Source of the DNA: Methanoregula sp. UBA471
GTDB taxonomy: Archaea; Halobacteriota; Methanomicrobia; Methanomicrobiales; Methanospirillaceae
Assembly (NCBI GenBank): GCA_002495065.1
Contig: DADT01000063.1
Location: 54,795-118,794, forward strand
Direction: 5' to 3'
Length of the DNA stretch: 64,000 nt
How positions within the stretch are numbered: position 1 is the stretch's first letter; every line of letters starts with the position of its first letter. Shown here piece by piece: positions 10,129 to 19,094 of the stretch. The notes under the pieces were generated by a model that made no database searches, was not told the origin of the DNA, and saw nothing but the letters and a program-made list of their open reading frames with translations. Made by a program: the position numbers and the translations under genes.

Positions 10129-10719
10129 TCAGATAAGCAGCATTCGTAAGAACCGCTCATGCAACCGCGTATCCCCACCAAGTTCCGGATGGAATGAAAA
10201 TGCCATGTGCTTACCCTGCTCCACAGCAACGATACCCTGATCTATCCGGGCAAGCACATTCACATCAGTACCAGTTGATGTTGCTATGGGGGCACGGATG
10301 AAAATTGCATGAAATGGTCCTCCTTCCATCTCTTTTATAGGAATATCCGTTTCAAAGGATTCCCGCTGCCTTCCGAATGCGTTCCGGTCCACGACCATAT
10401 CTATCAGTCCAAGTGGGCGGATGCGGGGATCATTAACCTCGGTCGCCATAAGAACCATACCCGCACAGGTCGCAAAAATGCCTCCGTCAAATTTACACAG
10501 TGGCTCGTAGAGATGATTTTTATCAATGAGCCGGGAGATGGTCGTGGATTCTCCGCCGGGAATAGCGAGTGCGCTGCATCGTGCAAGATCCGCGGGACTC
10601 CTGACTTCGAAAACCTCAGTTGTCCCCCTTATTTTTACGCGATCCAGTGCGAGGCAAAAGGCATCGATATGTTCGCTCACATTACCCTGGAGCGCGAGTA
10701 CGCCAATCTTAACGTCCAC
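10129..10719 (-). CDS. pdxT: Pyridoxal 5'-phosphate synthase glutaminase subunit PdxT
   Basis: Class I glutamine amidotransferase that feeds ammonia to PdxS for vitamin B6 synthesis. The start [18 protein letters not shown], oxyanion segment IPGGESTTI, nucleophile Cys in [12 protein letters not shown] and the C-terminal catalytic His/Glu in [10 protein letters not shown] are all present. About 196 aa, as usual. The GTG start at 10719 lies inside the end of pdxS (11-nt overlap), preceded by GAGGTG; a longer in-frame ATG at 10776 would lie deep in pdxS and adds non-homologous sequence. Last gene of the purA-cbiB-pdx run. Confidence 0.95.
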   Translation of the reverse strand: MDVKIGVLALQGNVSEHIDAFCLALDRVKIRGTTEVFEVRSPADLARCSALAIPGGESTTISRLIDKNHLYEPLCKFDGGIFATCAGMVLMATEVNDPRIRPLGLIDMVVDRNAFGRQRESFETDIPIKEMEGGPFHAIFIRAPIATSTGTDVNVLARIDQGIVAVEQGKHMAFSFHPELGGDTRLHERFLRMLLI

Positions 10720-11599
10720 GGGTCTGCAGCACCTCATCGTCCCTGAGGGTGTGCACATCAAGTCCGGGCATGGCATCCCCGAGACCTTTGCTTACCCTGG
10801 CAATTACCTCTGCATTATTGAAGTGATTGACCGCTTCCACAATTGCCCTGGCCATCCGTTCGGGACTTGAAGATTTGAAAATGCCTGATCCGACAAAAAC
10901 CCCGTCAGCACCCAGCTGCATCATCATCGCTGCGTCCGATGGGGTGGCAATACCACCGGCAGAGAAATTCACGACGGGTAAGCGGCCACGCTCTGAACAC
11001 TCAATGACGAGTTCTGCAGGAGCTTCTATCTCCCGGGCGTAATCGGTCATTTCCTGATTGTCCATGCCTTTCAGCATTCGTATTTCTCCCATGATAGTAC
11101 GCATATGGCGGACCGCCTCGACCACATTCCCGGTCCCTGCTTCACCTTTGGTACGGATCATCGCCGCACCCTCATGTATCCTGCGGAGCGCCTCTCCCAG
11201 ATCCCGTGCACCGCAGACAAAGGGGATTTTAAACAATTTCTTATCGATATGGTATTGCTCATCAGCTGGTGTCAGGACTTCGCTTTCATCAATCATATCG
11301 ACCCCAAGGGTTTCCAGGACCTGGGCTTCCACAAAATGACCTATCCTCACCTTTCCCATAACCGGTATAGAAACCGCATCAATAATCTCAAGAACCTTCT
11401 CCGGATCCGCCATTCGTGCGACACCCCCCATTTTCCGGATATCAGAAGGTACTCGTTCCAGCGACATAACAGCGACAGCCCCCGCCTCTTCGGCAATCCT
11501 GGCCTGACTGGCATCGACTACATCCATGATCACGCCTCCTTTCTGCATGGATGCAAAACCCCGTTTGAGGAGCTCAGTCCCGAACCGGAGCTCTTCCAT
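10709..11599 (-). CDS. pdxS: Pyridoxal 5'-phosphate synthase lyase subunit PdxS
   Basis: Forms PLP from ribose 5-phosphate, glyceraldehyde 3-phosphate and ammonia from PdxT, as a dodecamer. The TIM-barrel signature is strong: [16 protein letters not shown] at the N-terminus, the active-site Lys in [11 protein letters not shown], and [13 protein letters not shown] phosphate-binding glycines. I chose ATG 11599 ([14 protein letters not shown]) because it gives the family length of about 296 aa. A frame extension to ATG 11665 adds 22 basic residues, but that ATG overlaps the cbiB stop as ATGA, so translational coupling from the longer start is possible. Confidence 0.95.
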   Translation of the reverse strand: MEELRFGTELLKRGFASMQKGGVIMDVVDASQARIAEEAGAVAVMSLERVPSDIRKMGGVARMADPEKVLEIIDAVSIPVMGKVRIGHFVEAQVLETLGVDMIDESEVLTPADEQYHIDKKLFKIPFVCGARDLGEALRRIHEGAAMIRTKGEAGTGNVVEAVRHMRTIMGEIRMLKGMDNQEMTDYAREIEAPAELVIECSERGRLPVVNFSAGGIATPSDAAMMMQLGADGVFVGSGIFKSSSPERMARAIVEAVNHFNNAEVIARVSKGLGDAMPGLDVHTLRDDEVLQTRGR

Positions 11600-11661
11600 T
11601 TTAAAACGCCCGGGTTCCGAACCGCTTTTTTGTATGCCCACGCGCTTTACCCGCTGGTTCT

Positions 11662-12603
11662 TCATATGCCTATATTATTGATCAATGATCCCAATAAAAA
11701 CAGAGTACCACACGCAAGTACAACAAAGGAGATAACAACAAACCTGCCTGCGCGGAGGATATCAGGGCCCGCTTCATCAAGTGTCCTTTCACCATTCCCG
11801 ATACTATATATTCCGGGTTTCTCGAACCGAACTCCGGTTCCTCCTGCCATAGCCGCCATCACAATGCCTCCATTAAAACCAGGGCGTTTATTGCCATCAC
11901 GGCGTATCACACGTACCGCTCCTGAAAACCTTCCCAGGAGGGTAAAATAGAGAAGAAGGAGCAATACGGTTACTCTGGCGGGGATGAAGTTAAGTATGTC
12001 GTCCATGCGGGCCGAACACCAGCCCAATCGTATCCGTTCATCGCGATATCCCAACATAGCATCCATCGTGTTGGCTGCCCGATAGACCGACGCCCCGGCA
12101 AGTCCGAATAAGGAGAAATAAAAAAGCGGGGAGATAATACTGTCTGTAATATTTTCCGTCATCGATTCATAACCAGCTGAAAGAATTTGCTCGCGGCCGA
12201 GATTCCCTGTTTCTCGTGATACCAGCATTTTCACTTCCGTCCTCCCGTTTTCCACCCCATCCTTCAACGCAGTTACAACAGCAAGCGTATGTTCTTCGAG
12301 AGCGCGCCAGGCAAAGCAGCTCTTGAGCAGGAACGGCCCTGCGAGAAGATAAATGAACCACGGCGAAACCGCACCAAACAAATAAAACGGAAGGGCAAAC
12401 AGCGTTGCAGTCATGATCCAGAAAGCAACACCGGCAAATCGCTGGATGTTTGGGGAATAATTTTCCGGATTCCCCCACCATCCAATAAATCTCCCGAGGA
12501 TAACGACAGGGTGCCAGGAGGAATGTGGATCGCCAACAAGACGATCCACGACAAGAGCAGCAACCAATACAAGAACGGCTGCTTCTATTGCTGACGGTAC
12601 CAT
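11662..12603 (-). CDS. cbiB: Adenosylcobinamide-phosphate synthase
   Basis: Integral membrane enzyme of the cobalamin pathway that attaches the aminopropanol linker to adenosylcobyric acid. It is 313 aa, the typical length, with about 5 hydrophobic segments. The family motifs [19 protein letters not shown] (about residues 20-38), the central [17 protein letters not shown] (about 171-187) and [20 protein letters not shown] are present. It overlaps the preceding membrane-protein gene by 19 nt and the possible long pdxS start by 4 nt. Cobalamin is needed here for methyl transfer in methanogenesis and by the class II ribonucleotide reductase. Confidence 0.95.
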   Translation of the reverse strand: MVPSAIEAAVLVLVAALVVDRLVGDPHSSWHPVVILGRFIGWWGNPENYSPNIQRFAGVAFWIMTATLFALPFYLFGAVSPWFIYLLAGPFLLKSCFAWRALEEHTLAVVTALKDGVENGRTEVKMLVSRETGNLGREQILSAGYESMTENITDSIISPLFYFSLFGLAGASVYRAANTMDAMLGYRDERIRLGWCSARMDDILNFIPARVTVLLLLLYFTLLGRFSGAVRVIRRDGNKRPGFNGGIVMAAMAGGTGVRFEKPGIYSIGNGERTLDEAGPDILRAGRFVVISFVVLACGTLFLLGSLINNIGI

Positions 12604-13157
12604 GTGTAAAGAGCACCAACAATAAGGATAATGAAGGATGCGGTATTGAGAAATTCAATTTTCGTGTAGAGCGAGGCGCTGAAGAGAATCAGGGCAATAC
12701 CCATCATGATCATCAGGGGATGGGGCCGCCCATGGGCAACCGGCTGAAGCGGCGGTTCATCCCTTACTAAGGATTTCTGGTGGTGTATACCCTGAATAAC
12801 GTCAACGTGAAGGGAGGTTTTTACACCCCCATATCCCGAAATAATCTCAAGATCAAAAAACCCTTCAGGACTCTCTTTGCGTAACGGAATCGACAGGACT
12901 GCTTCATCAACGATGTACATGTTTTCGTGGAAAAAATCAGTATACATTCCGGAATTGGGGGATGAAATAGTAATGTGGGTTGGGGCCCCGCGGTTTTTAA
13001 AAATCAGTCGCAGGGTGCTGCCAATTTCCCCCCAGATATTCTCCTTAGGACCCTCAATTATATTGATTCCTAACCGGTTAAGGAAAAATTCAAAAGACGT
13101 TTCACGCGAAACCTGACCCGCAGCAGCCAGCACAGTGAATGACAACGGGAAATTCAT
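12585..13157 (-). CDS. Uncharacterised membrane-anchored protein
   Basis: A 190-aa protein: an N-terminal hydrophobic stretch, a beta-rich central region (about residues 30-120, alternating hydrophobic pattern, Ig-like in character) and two C-terminal helices (about 147-165 and 170-187) ending in WYRQQ. The layout suggests a domain outside the membrane held by C-terminal helices. It is sandwiched between a Trm112-like gene (13 nt away) and cbiB (19-nt overlap), so it is co-expressed with them. I do not recognise a named function. Confidence 0.75.
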   Translation of the reverse strand: MNFPLSFTVLAAAGQVSRETSFEFFLNRLGINIIEGPKENIWGEIGSTLRLIFKNRGAPTHITISSPNSGMYTDFFHENMYIVDEAVLSIPLRKESPEGFFDLEIISGYGGVKTSLHVDVIQGIHHQKSLVRDEPPLQPVAHGRPHPLMIMMGIALILFSASLYTKIEFLNTASFIILIVGALYTWYRQQ

Positions 13158-13170
13158 CCTTTTCCTTTCC

Positions 13171-13356
13171 TTATTTTGTTCTGGATGTCTGGGGAAGAAG
13201 ATTGGGAATACCTTCGTGGATTGGATACCTTACTTCGCATAGGCTGCAAAGCAATTCACCCTCCAGAATTTCATTTACATTCTCTTCTTCGACATTGAGT
13301 ACAAGGTCCCCTTTACACACCGGGCAGCACAGAATATCCATGAGCGCCCGTCTCAT
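13171..13356 (-). CDS. Trm112-like zinc-ribbon methyltransferase activator
   Basis: A 61-aa protein with the Trm112 family pattern: DILCCPVCKGDLVL near the start, ELLCSLCEVRYPIHEGIPNLLP near the end. The two CxxC pairs should bind one zinc. In eukaryotes and archaea, Trm112 binds and stabilises several SAM-dependent methyltransferases acting on tRNA, rRNA and release factors. The start overlaps the purA stop by 4 nt (ATGA), so translation is coupled. Confidence 0.88.
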   Translation of the reverse strand: MRRALMDILCCPVCKGDLVLNVEEENVNEILEGELLCSLCEVRYPIHEGIPNLLPQTSRTK

Positions 13357-14366
13357 ACCAGTTCATCCCTCAAATCGATAATCTGGGTCATCTCGGGTCC
13401 GGTGGAAATCAGAGTGATGGGGCTGCCAATTTCATCTTCTGCAACCTTTAAAAAGTTCTTAGCTTTTTTTGTCAGCTTTCCATACTCTGTAACTCCAAAA
13501 CAGGTTTTATCCACATGATCGATGCCGGTAATCGCTGCCTGGGTGCATCCGTTAATCATTGCGGAGTACCTGGCCATATCTCCGTCCCAGCCCCCGATAC
13601 GTCTCTTCCGGTGGGTGACCGTCCCAAATTCCTGGATACCCATCGAATCTGATTTTTCTGAAGACATCTCGGTACTGAATGGCCCTTCCCCGACACGGGT
13701 TGGGTATGCTTTGAAAACCACGATCACATCATCAATTCTGGTCGGTCCTACGCCATTATCGGCTGCAATCTGGGACGCCGAGGTATCTTTACTTGTAACG
13801 AAAGGATACGTACCATAATAGAGAGAAATCCCGAAACCCTGCGTTCCTTCAAGCAATACGGTGTTACCCTGTTTCAGCTCGTCATCAATCGCTTTGGGGA
13901 CGTCAAGCATGTATTCAGCAAGCTCAGGGACATCTTTTGCCTGTGGCGAGATACGCATTACCCGGTCCGAGTTTGCGGGCCCGCATCCCGATCCCGTGCT
14001 TCCAATCTTTTTGGACAGGTGGGCACTTCCTTTATCACGTCTGATGTGATCTTCAGTAATTATACCACAGCGTTTATCAACAAATATCCGCCCTTTCACA
14101 TCGAGCATAGCGACTTCCTGTTTCAGAACGCGGGGGTCGACAAGTACACCACTGCCAATACAGAGTTTCGCTCCCTTGTAAACAAAACCGGAAGGAACCA
14201 TTCTGACCCCATATTCGCGTTCTCCGACCTGAACAGTGTGCCCGGCATTTGGCCCCACACCACCGCGGGAGATGATTACAGGTTTGTCATTACATGCAAT
14301 ATGGGCAACAATCTTACCTTTTCCTTCATCCCCAAAAAATCCACCAACGATGATTGTACAGCTCAT
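13353..14366 (-). CDS. purA: Adenylosuccinate synthetase, short archaeal form
   Basis: Joins IMP and aspartate using GTP, the first step from IMP to AMP. The N-terminal GGFFGDEGKGKIVA loop holds the catalytic Asp, and RGGVGPNAGHTVQ follows. Later come GSTGSGCGPANSDRVMR, LEGTQGFGISLYYGTYPFVTSKDT and RIGGWDGDMARY. At 337 aa it lacks about 90 residues relative to bacterial enzymes, as known for archaeal PurA. It is followed with a 4-nt overlap by the Trm112-like gene and separated by 103 bp from the aminotransferase upstream. Confidence 0.96.
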   Translation of the reverse strand: MSCTIIVGGFFGDEGKGKIVAHIACNDKPVIISRGGVGPNAGHTVQVGEREYGVRMVPSGFVYKGAKLCIGSGVLVDPRVLKQEVAMLDVKGRIFVDKRCGIITEDHIRRDKGSAHLSKKIGSTGSGCGPANSDRVMRISPQAKDVPELAEYMLDVPKAIDDELKQGNTVLLEGTQGFGISLYYGTYPFVTSKDTSASQIAADNGVGPTRIDDVIVVFKAYPTRVGEGPFSTEMSSEKSDSMGIQEFGTVTHRKRRIGGWDGDMARYSAMINGCTQAAITGIDHVDKTCFGVTEYGKLTKKAKNFLKVAEDEIGSPITLISTGPEMTQIIDLRDELV

Positions 14367-14469
14367 TGTAATATCAAGTAGTATTGATCAAGTTGCAAAA
14401 TAAAGTATCCTGAGATCGGGATTTTTATTTCACCGGATAAACAGGGTTTGATGGGTTTTTTCCGCAGAA

Positions 14470-15627
14470 TCAGAGACTGGTGAGGAATATGTCCATTCGG
14501 GCAAGAGCCTCATTAAGCTGCTTTCTTGAGACCGCATATGCACAGCGGAGATGGGATTTCCCCCCCACGCCAAAGACGCTCCCGGGTACCACAGCTACCC
14601 TCTGCTCTTTTAATAATCGCTCTGCAAACTCGGTATCAGAAAGTCCGGTGCCTTTCACCGTAGGAAATGCATAGAATGCACCTTCCGGAATATGTGTCGA
14701 GAGACCGATGCGATTTAAACCTGCGACAAACATATTACGTCTCAACCGGTACTCATTCACCATATTATTTTTATCTTCTTCTGCAGATCGGAGAGCTTCC
14801 AACGCACCGACCTGACCCATAACGGGTGCACAGAGCATCACATACTGGTGGATCTTCAGGATGGTTTCACAGAGATCTTTTGGAGCGCAGAGATATCCTA
14901 CACGCCATCCTGTCATTGCATATGCCTTGGAAAAGCCGTTGAGCGTAATTGTTCTCTCCCAAAGATCATTGACAGTAGCAGCGGCGATATGGCTTCCTTC
15001 GTAAGTAAGTTCTGCATATACTTCGTCAGTGACAAGTAAAAGATCATTATCTGTGACAATATCAGCGATTGCTTCAAGATCTTTCCGGTTCATCACTGCC
15101 CCCGTCGGATTATTCGGGAAATTAATCATGAGGGCTTTTGTTTTTCGGGTAATCTTTTCCTGGAGGGCATCCGGATTGAGTCTGAATTTATCAGATTCTG
15201 TGCATTCAACAGGAACCGGTTTGCCTCCTGCCAGTGTCACACACGGGGCATAAGAGACGTAACTCGGTTGTGCGATAATCACCTCATCACCAGGATCAAC
15301 TATTGCACGGATTGCAATATCAAGGGCTTCTGATACCCCGCTCGTGATAATAATTTCATTCTCGGCATCATAGGTAAGACCATAATGCTGTTTCAGATAA
15401 TTTGAGAGGACTTCACGGAGTACAGGCAGCCCTTTATTGGGAGTATATGAGGTTACACCCTGCTCAATGGAGTAAATGCTTGATTCGCAGATATTCCAGG
15501 GCGTACGAAAATCGGGCTCCCCTACACCAAGGGATATAACATCCTCTATCGTGAGAGCAAGATCGAAGAATTTTCTGATTCCCGATGGCGGGATGGTCCG
15601 TGCACGTTCAGAAACAAAATTCCGCAT
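14470..15627 (-). CDS. Class I/II PLP-dependent aminotransferase
   Basis: Fold-type I aminotransferase, 385 aa, in the aspartate/aromatic aminotransferase group. The cofactor residues are visible: NFPNNPTGAVMNR, the Asp-Tyr pair in LLLVTDEVYAELTY, and the Schiff-base Lys in NGFSKAYAMTGWRVGYL. The C-terminal Arg that binds the substrate carboxylate is in HLRCAYAVS. Substrate cannot be fixed from sequence; related archaeal enzymes act on aspartate, aromatic amino acids or alanine. It is 9 nt after an Lrp-type regulator gene, a common pairing in archaea where the regulator senses an amino acid. Confidence 0.93.
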   Translation of the reverse strand: MRNFVSERARTIPPSGIRKFFDLALTIEDVISLGVGEPDFRTPWNICESSIYSIEQGVTSYTPNKGLPVLREVLSNYLKQHYGLTYDAENEIIITSGVSEALDIAIRAIVDPGDEVIIAQPSYVSYAPCVTLAGGKPVPVECTESDKFRLNPDALQEKITRKTKALMINFPNNPTGAVMNRKDLEAIADIVTDNDLLLVTDEVYAELTYEGSHIAAATVNDLWERTITLNGFSKAYAMTGWRVGYLCAPKDLCETILKIHQYVMLCAPVMGQVGALEALRSAEEDKNNMVNEYRLRRNMFVAGLNRIGLSTHIPEGAFYAFPTVKGTGLSDTEFAERLLKEQRVAVVPGSVFGVGGKSHLRCAYAVSRKQLNEALARMDIFLTSL

Positions 15628-15636
15628 TATCTCACC

Positions 15637-16128
15637 TTAGAAAGAGTAGGGAAGGCGTTCTGCTTCCTGTTGTTCAAAAAGAATGTTGCCATTTTCCTTG
15701 TAAGATTTCATAATGATATGGGTCGCAGTTTCGCGAATCCTGTCCATGGGGGCTACATGTTCAGAGACAAAACGGGATACTTCCTGCATATTCCTGCCAG
15801 TTACCAGAAGCTGGAGATCATAGGTACCGGTCATGAGACGCAGGGATTTCACCTGCCTGAACCGCGAGAGCCGTTCAGCTATCCTGTCATAACCATAATC
15901 GCGTTCCGGGCTGACCTTGAGTTCGATAATGGACGAAACTTCCCCATTGCCTGCCAACTCCCAGTTGACGACAGCAGTATATTTACGGATTACCCCGGCA
16001 GTCTCGAGTGCATGTATACGAGCCTCTGTTTCGACTGCAGTAAGACTGGTCATTACACCAATTTCCTGTGCAGAAAGCCGGCTGTTATCCTCGAGAATGC
16101 GAAGGATTTCATGATCTTTTTCGTCCAT
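15637..16128 (-). CDS. Lrp/AsnC family transcriptional regulator
   Basis: A 163-aa two-domain regulator: N-terminal winged helix-turn-helix (about residues 5-60, ILRILEDNSRLSAQEIG) and a C-terminal RAM ligand-binding domain (about 70-145) including LMTGTYDLQLLVTGR, the glycine-containing turn that binds amino acids in the family. It follows orc1 by 6 nt and precedes the aminotransferase by 9 nt. Likely regulates its own operon in response to an amino acid; that is inference. Confidence 0.93.
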   Translation of the reverse strand: MDEKDHEILRILEDNSRLSAQEIGVMTSLTAVETEARIHALETAGVIRKYTAVVNWELAGNGEVSSIIELKVSPERDYGYDRIAERLSRFRQVKSLRLMTGTYDLQLLVTGRNMQEVSRFVSEHVAPMDRIRETATHIIMKSYKENGNILFEQQEAERLPYSF

Positions 16129-16134
16129 AACTCA

Positions 16135-17427
16135 TCACCTGAACCATGTTTTTAACCATTTGGATTCCATTTGTTTAACGTCGAGGTCTTTTAATCCGTT
16201 CAGTCGCGGATCCTTGAGCACGACCTCGCGAATCTTTGCTGTGTTCGAGTCAAACCACATCTCTTTTGTTCTGCCATACCGGCCACGGCTTACCACACGG
16301 GTATTTATCACACCGAGCATGTTCAACTCAGAGATGAGATCGGTGATGCGCCGATGCGTAAGAACATCCAGTTCAATGCTCGGGGCAATGTCCTGATAAA
16401 TACGTGATACTTCCCCGCTTGTAAAGATATTCTGTCCGAGCTGTTCGAGTATGAGCATTGAAAAGAGGATTAGCTTGCTCTGCGTTGGAAGTGTCGCTAT
16501 GCATTCAATCATACTATCAGTTTCGATCTTTGCCTGGGCCTGTTTTACATGCTCTTCGGTAACTTGCGTAGATTCATCACGGTCGGCGAGCTCGCCCGAA
16601 ATTCTTAATAAATCAAGGGCACGCCGGGCATCCCCGTGTTCCTGCGCTGCAAGAGCTGAGCATAAGGGGATGACACCTTCTGCTATGGCACCCGCAACAA
16701 ATGCCGCATCTGACCTTTGGGCAAGGATATCAACAAGCTGAGGCGCATTATACGGTGGGAAAACAATCTCCTCCTCGGAGAGAGATGAAAGTACCCTGGG
16801 ATCGAGAAAATCTTTAAAACTCAGATCATTTGAAATGCCAATAATACTTACTTTGGAGTTTTTTAGATCGGAGTTTATCCGCGTAAGATTGTAGAGGGTA
16901 TCATCACCACTTTTTTTAACAAGCTTATCAATTTCATCAAGCACTATGACCAGCACACCTCCTCCGGCTTCCAGTTGATTTTTCAACTCGGCATACACCT
17001 GATCCGTTGGCCAGCCTGTCATGGGGATATGTGTACGGATTTTATCGCTGCCAACTTCGTCTATTCCATCAATGTTTTTTGCTATCTGGGCAAGAACCCT
17101 GTACTGGGTATCGATCACTTCACAGTTCAAGTGAACAATCCGGCAGACAGTACCCATCTTACTGCTTGCCTTTTCAAGTTCAGAACCTACATATCGTACA
17201 CAAGCTGTCTTTCCGGTACCAGTCTTCCCGTAGATGAGAATATTTGAAGGAGTTTCATTACGCAGAGATGGTGCCAGTATTGAAGCTACATTATCTATCT
17301 GAGGTTTGCGATGAGGGAGTATCTGAGGGCGGTACGAATGGCGGAGCACTTCACGGTCGCGGAATATCTTGTTATTCGCAAGGTATTTTTTAAATAACCC
17401 GGTAGATGGATCTTCTGGTTCAGGCAT
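16135..17427 (-). CDS. orc1: Orc1/Cdc6 replication initiator
   Basis: Binds origin recognition boxes and loads MCM. AAA+ ATPase with Walker A IYGKTGTGKTACV (about residues 64-76), Walker B VIVLDEIDKLV, sensor 1 near IIGISNDLSF, the arginine-containing sensor 2 in GDARRALDLLR, and a C-terminal winged helix (about 320-420, containing LTHRRITDLISEL). 430 aa is normal. The gene starts beside an AT-rich region holding ORB-like sites, the classic arrangement for an archaeal origin. One ORB overlaps a TATA-like box upstream, suggesting self-repression. Confidence 0.97.
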   Translation of the reverse strand: MPEPEDPSTGLFKKYLANNKIFRDREVLRHSYRPQILPHRKPQIDNVASILAPSLRNETPSNILIYGKTGTGKTACVRYVGSELEKASSKMGTVCRIVHLNCEVIDTQYRVLAQIAKNIDGIDEVGSDKIRTHIPMTGWPTDQVYAELKNQLEAGGGVLVIVLDEIDKLVKKSGDDTLYNLTRINSDLKNSKVSIIGISNDLSFKDFLDPRVLSSLSEEEIVFPPYNAPQLVDILAQRSDAAFVAGAIAEGVIPLCSALAAQEHGDARRALDLLRISGELADRDESTQVTEEHVKQAQAKIETDSMIECIATLPTQSKLILFSMLILEQLGQNIFTSGEVSRIYQDIAPSIELDVLTHRRITDLISELNMLGVINTRVVSRGRYGRTKEMWFDSNTAKIREVVLKDPRLNGLKDLDVKQMESKWLKTWFR

Positions 17428-17432
17428 AGTTA

Positions 17433-17455
17433 CACTAAGGAGCTGAAACTTAGTG
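17433..17455. promoter_or_regulatory. Inverted repeat just upstream of orc1
   Basis: CACTAAG (17433-17439) and CTTAGTG (17449-17455) form a perfect 7-bp inverted repeat separated by 9 nt, ending 6 nt before the orc1 ATG on the minus strand. It could be an operator or a leader hairpin. Visible directly; function unknown. Confidence 0.45.
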
Positions 17456-17486
17456 ACCTAAGACTAAAAAACGATCGGTTTATACT

Positions 17487-17496
17487 GTTTATAAAC
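17487..17496 (-). promoter_or_regulatory. Possible TATA box of orc1 abutting an ORB
   Basis: GTTTATAAAC is a palindromic TATA-like element about 60 nt upstream of the orc1 ATG. It runs directly into the G-run end of the ORB at 17495-17514, so Orc1 bound there would compete with TBP. Confidence 0.4.
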
Positions 17497-17903
17497 CCCT
17501 TCTCTTCCAGTGGAGTTCGCCTGATTTATAAATAAATTCGGGATCAAAGCCCAAATCTTTACATTTGTTTTTTAATATTTTAATAATTCAAATTTATTTT
17601 TTTTTTCGCATTTCTTCTGTTTAAATCATAAAATGTTTTGTTCTGATGGGAGACCCCCCTTTATTTCGTGTGGAAGCAGGGAATATTTCAGACTTATTAT
17701 TGAATAAATATTAAGAATAATTGCAGTGGAATTTTATATTTAATACTATATAAATGTATCTTAATAAAAATGTTCTGGGTTTTTCTTATTTTTACTTTGT
17801 GTTTAACAGCATCTCCAATGGAAATGATGGGGTCTCCTCAAAAGCAACATCTCATCCGGAATCAGAGATTATTAAAGTGGAAAAAATAAGATAATTTTTT
17901 ACG

Positions 17904-18392
17904 ATGGATCAAAAACATATTTCACCAATTCATATCGCCGCTGCGATTATTACTGTTTCAAGTACGAGGACCAGAGAAAATGATACCAGTGGAAAAACTA
18001 TCAATGAGCTATTCAAAAAAGCAGGAATTCCCGTTGCGCATTACGTTATCGTACCAGATCAGATTGAAATGATACGGTCTGAAGTCTATCAGTCATTGGC
18101 AAAATCGAATTGCATTGTTATCAATGGCGGAACCGGGCTTACTCATGATGATTGCACGATTGAAGCTGTTCTGCCCCTTCTTGAAAAAAAAATTGATGGA
18201 TTCGGAGAACTCTTCCGATTGAAAAGTTACCAGGAAATTGGTACATCTTCGATGCTTTCCCGTGCACTGGCAGGGGTCTGTCATAAGAAGGCAATCTTCT
18301 GTATTCCAGGTTCAACTCCGGCGGTAACCCTCGCGACAAACGAATTAATCATTCCTGAGATAGCACATATCCTTTCTCATGCGAATAAATGA
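17904..18392 (+). CDS. moaB: MoaB/MogA-family molybdenum cofactor protein
   Basis: A 162-aa protein of the family that adenylylates molybdopterin before metal insertion. The family loop VINGGTGLTHDDCTIEAVLP (about residues 72-91) binds MPT and ATP, and FCIPGSTPAVTLATNELI (about 132-149) is the second conserved motif. Methanogens need molybdopterin or tungstopterin for formylmethanofuran dehydrogenase. It is transcribed away from orc1, with the predicted origin, including an ORB 70 nt before its ATG, as upstream region. Confidence 0.92.
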   Translation: MDQKHISPIHIAAAIITVSSTRTRENDTSGKTINELFKKAGIPVAHYVIVPDQIEMIRSEVYQSLAKSNCIVINGGTGLTHDDCTIEAVLPLLEKKIDGFGELFRLKSYQEIGTSSMLSRALAGVCHKKAIFCIPGSTPAVTLATNELIIPEIAHILSHANK

Positions 18393-18574
18393 CTGGAATG
18401 GGTGAATGATCTTTCTGTTAAAACGGAGAAGATTTCAATCCTGTTTTACAGCTATGTGGTCATTGACACCCATGAATTTGATCGTTCCTGAATAAACCGT
18501 ATAATGTCATAAAAAGGTCTTCTTCTCTCAGATAAAAATTCCATACCGGAATAGAATTGCAGTTAAGGTTCGTT

Positions 18575-19093
18575 CTAACGGTAGACTTCAAGAAGTGCAA
18601 TACGTTCAAGTACAAGATCAACGATCCTTTCAATGCCGACCATCACAATCTCTTCCGGGGTGATGCTAAAAATAGACCTCAGTCGCTCTTCTTTTTCAGG
18701 AGTAATTTCCTCCCATGCCTCAGATACAAAGTGCATATGATGTGAGAGTTCTTCCCAGACATTTCCATTTACCGGATAAGAACAGACAAACACAGCATTT
18801 TCCTGTTCATGAATTCCGAACGAAACTGCCAGATTGCACTGACGCGATCCGGCAGCGAACAGGAGGGCTTCCATCTCAAATGAGTTTGAAATGCATTTTC
18901 CTGAAGAAAATGATCGCTGCGCGTAATGTAATGCTGCTTTTACATGCCGGTGTCCTGCCATGTTGTCTGCATTAAAACAGATGATATGGGTAGAATTCTT
19001 CCGTGCAATCGACTGTATCAGAGAAAGGAATTCCGAACGATCTTCTACTGTCATCTTTGCCTGTCGGATTTCAAAACTTTCAGGGGGAATCAT
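18575..19093 (-). CDS. cgi121: KEOPS complex subunit Cgi121
   Basis: Subunit of the KEOPS complex that makes t6A37 on ANN-decoding tRNAs; Cgi121 recruits the tRNA 3' end. About 172 aa. Features matching the family are the core HVKAALHYAQRSFSSGKCIS, EALLFAAGSRQCNLAVSFGI and the C-terminal GIERIVDLVLERIALLEVY. The open frame extends upstream to 19210, but ATG 19093, just after the hel308 stop and preceded by GGTGG, gives the right N-terminus. It is therefore coupled to hel308. Confidence 0.9.
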   Translation of the reverse strand: MIPPESFEIRQAKMTVEDRSEFLSLIQSIARKNSTHIICFNADNMAGHRHVKAALHYAQRSFSSGKCISNSFEMEALLFAAGSRQCNLAVSFGIHEQENAVFVCSYPVNGNVWEELSHHMHFVSEAWEEITPEKEERLRSIFSITPEEIVMVGIERIVDLVLERIALLEVYR

Positions 19094-19094
19094 T

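Larger units (their letters stand above)
17428..17903. other. Predicted chromosomal replication origin (oriC)
   Basis: A 476-bp intergenic region between divergent orc1 and moaB, strongly AT-rich with T-tracts (17560-17610) and an AT-only-like stretch (17695-17775). It holds three matches to the archaeal origin recognition box TCCAnTGGAAACnAAnGGGGT: minus strand 17495-17514 (TCCACTGGAAGAGAAGGGGT), minus strand 17653-17675 (TTCCACACGAAATAAAGGGG, then GGT) and plus strand 17814-17833 (TCCAATGGAAATGATGGGGT). A mini-ORB-like TGCAGTGGAAT is at 17722-17732. The last two boxes face away from each other across the most AT-rich segment, a likely unwinding element. Adjacent orc1 supports the call. Confidence 0.82.

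Noticed and set aside
18393..18574. Possible small RNA in the moaB-cgi121 gap
   Set aside because: No structure or promoter stood out; convergent gene ends explain the gap.
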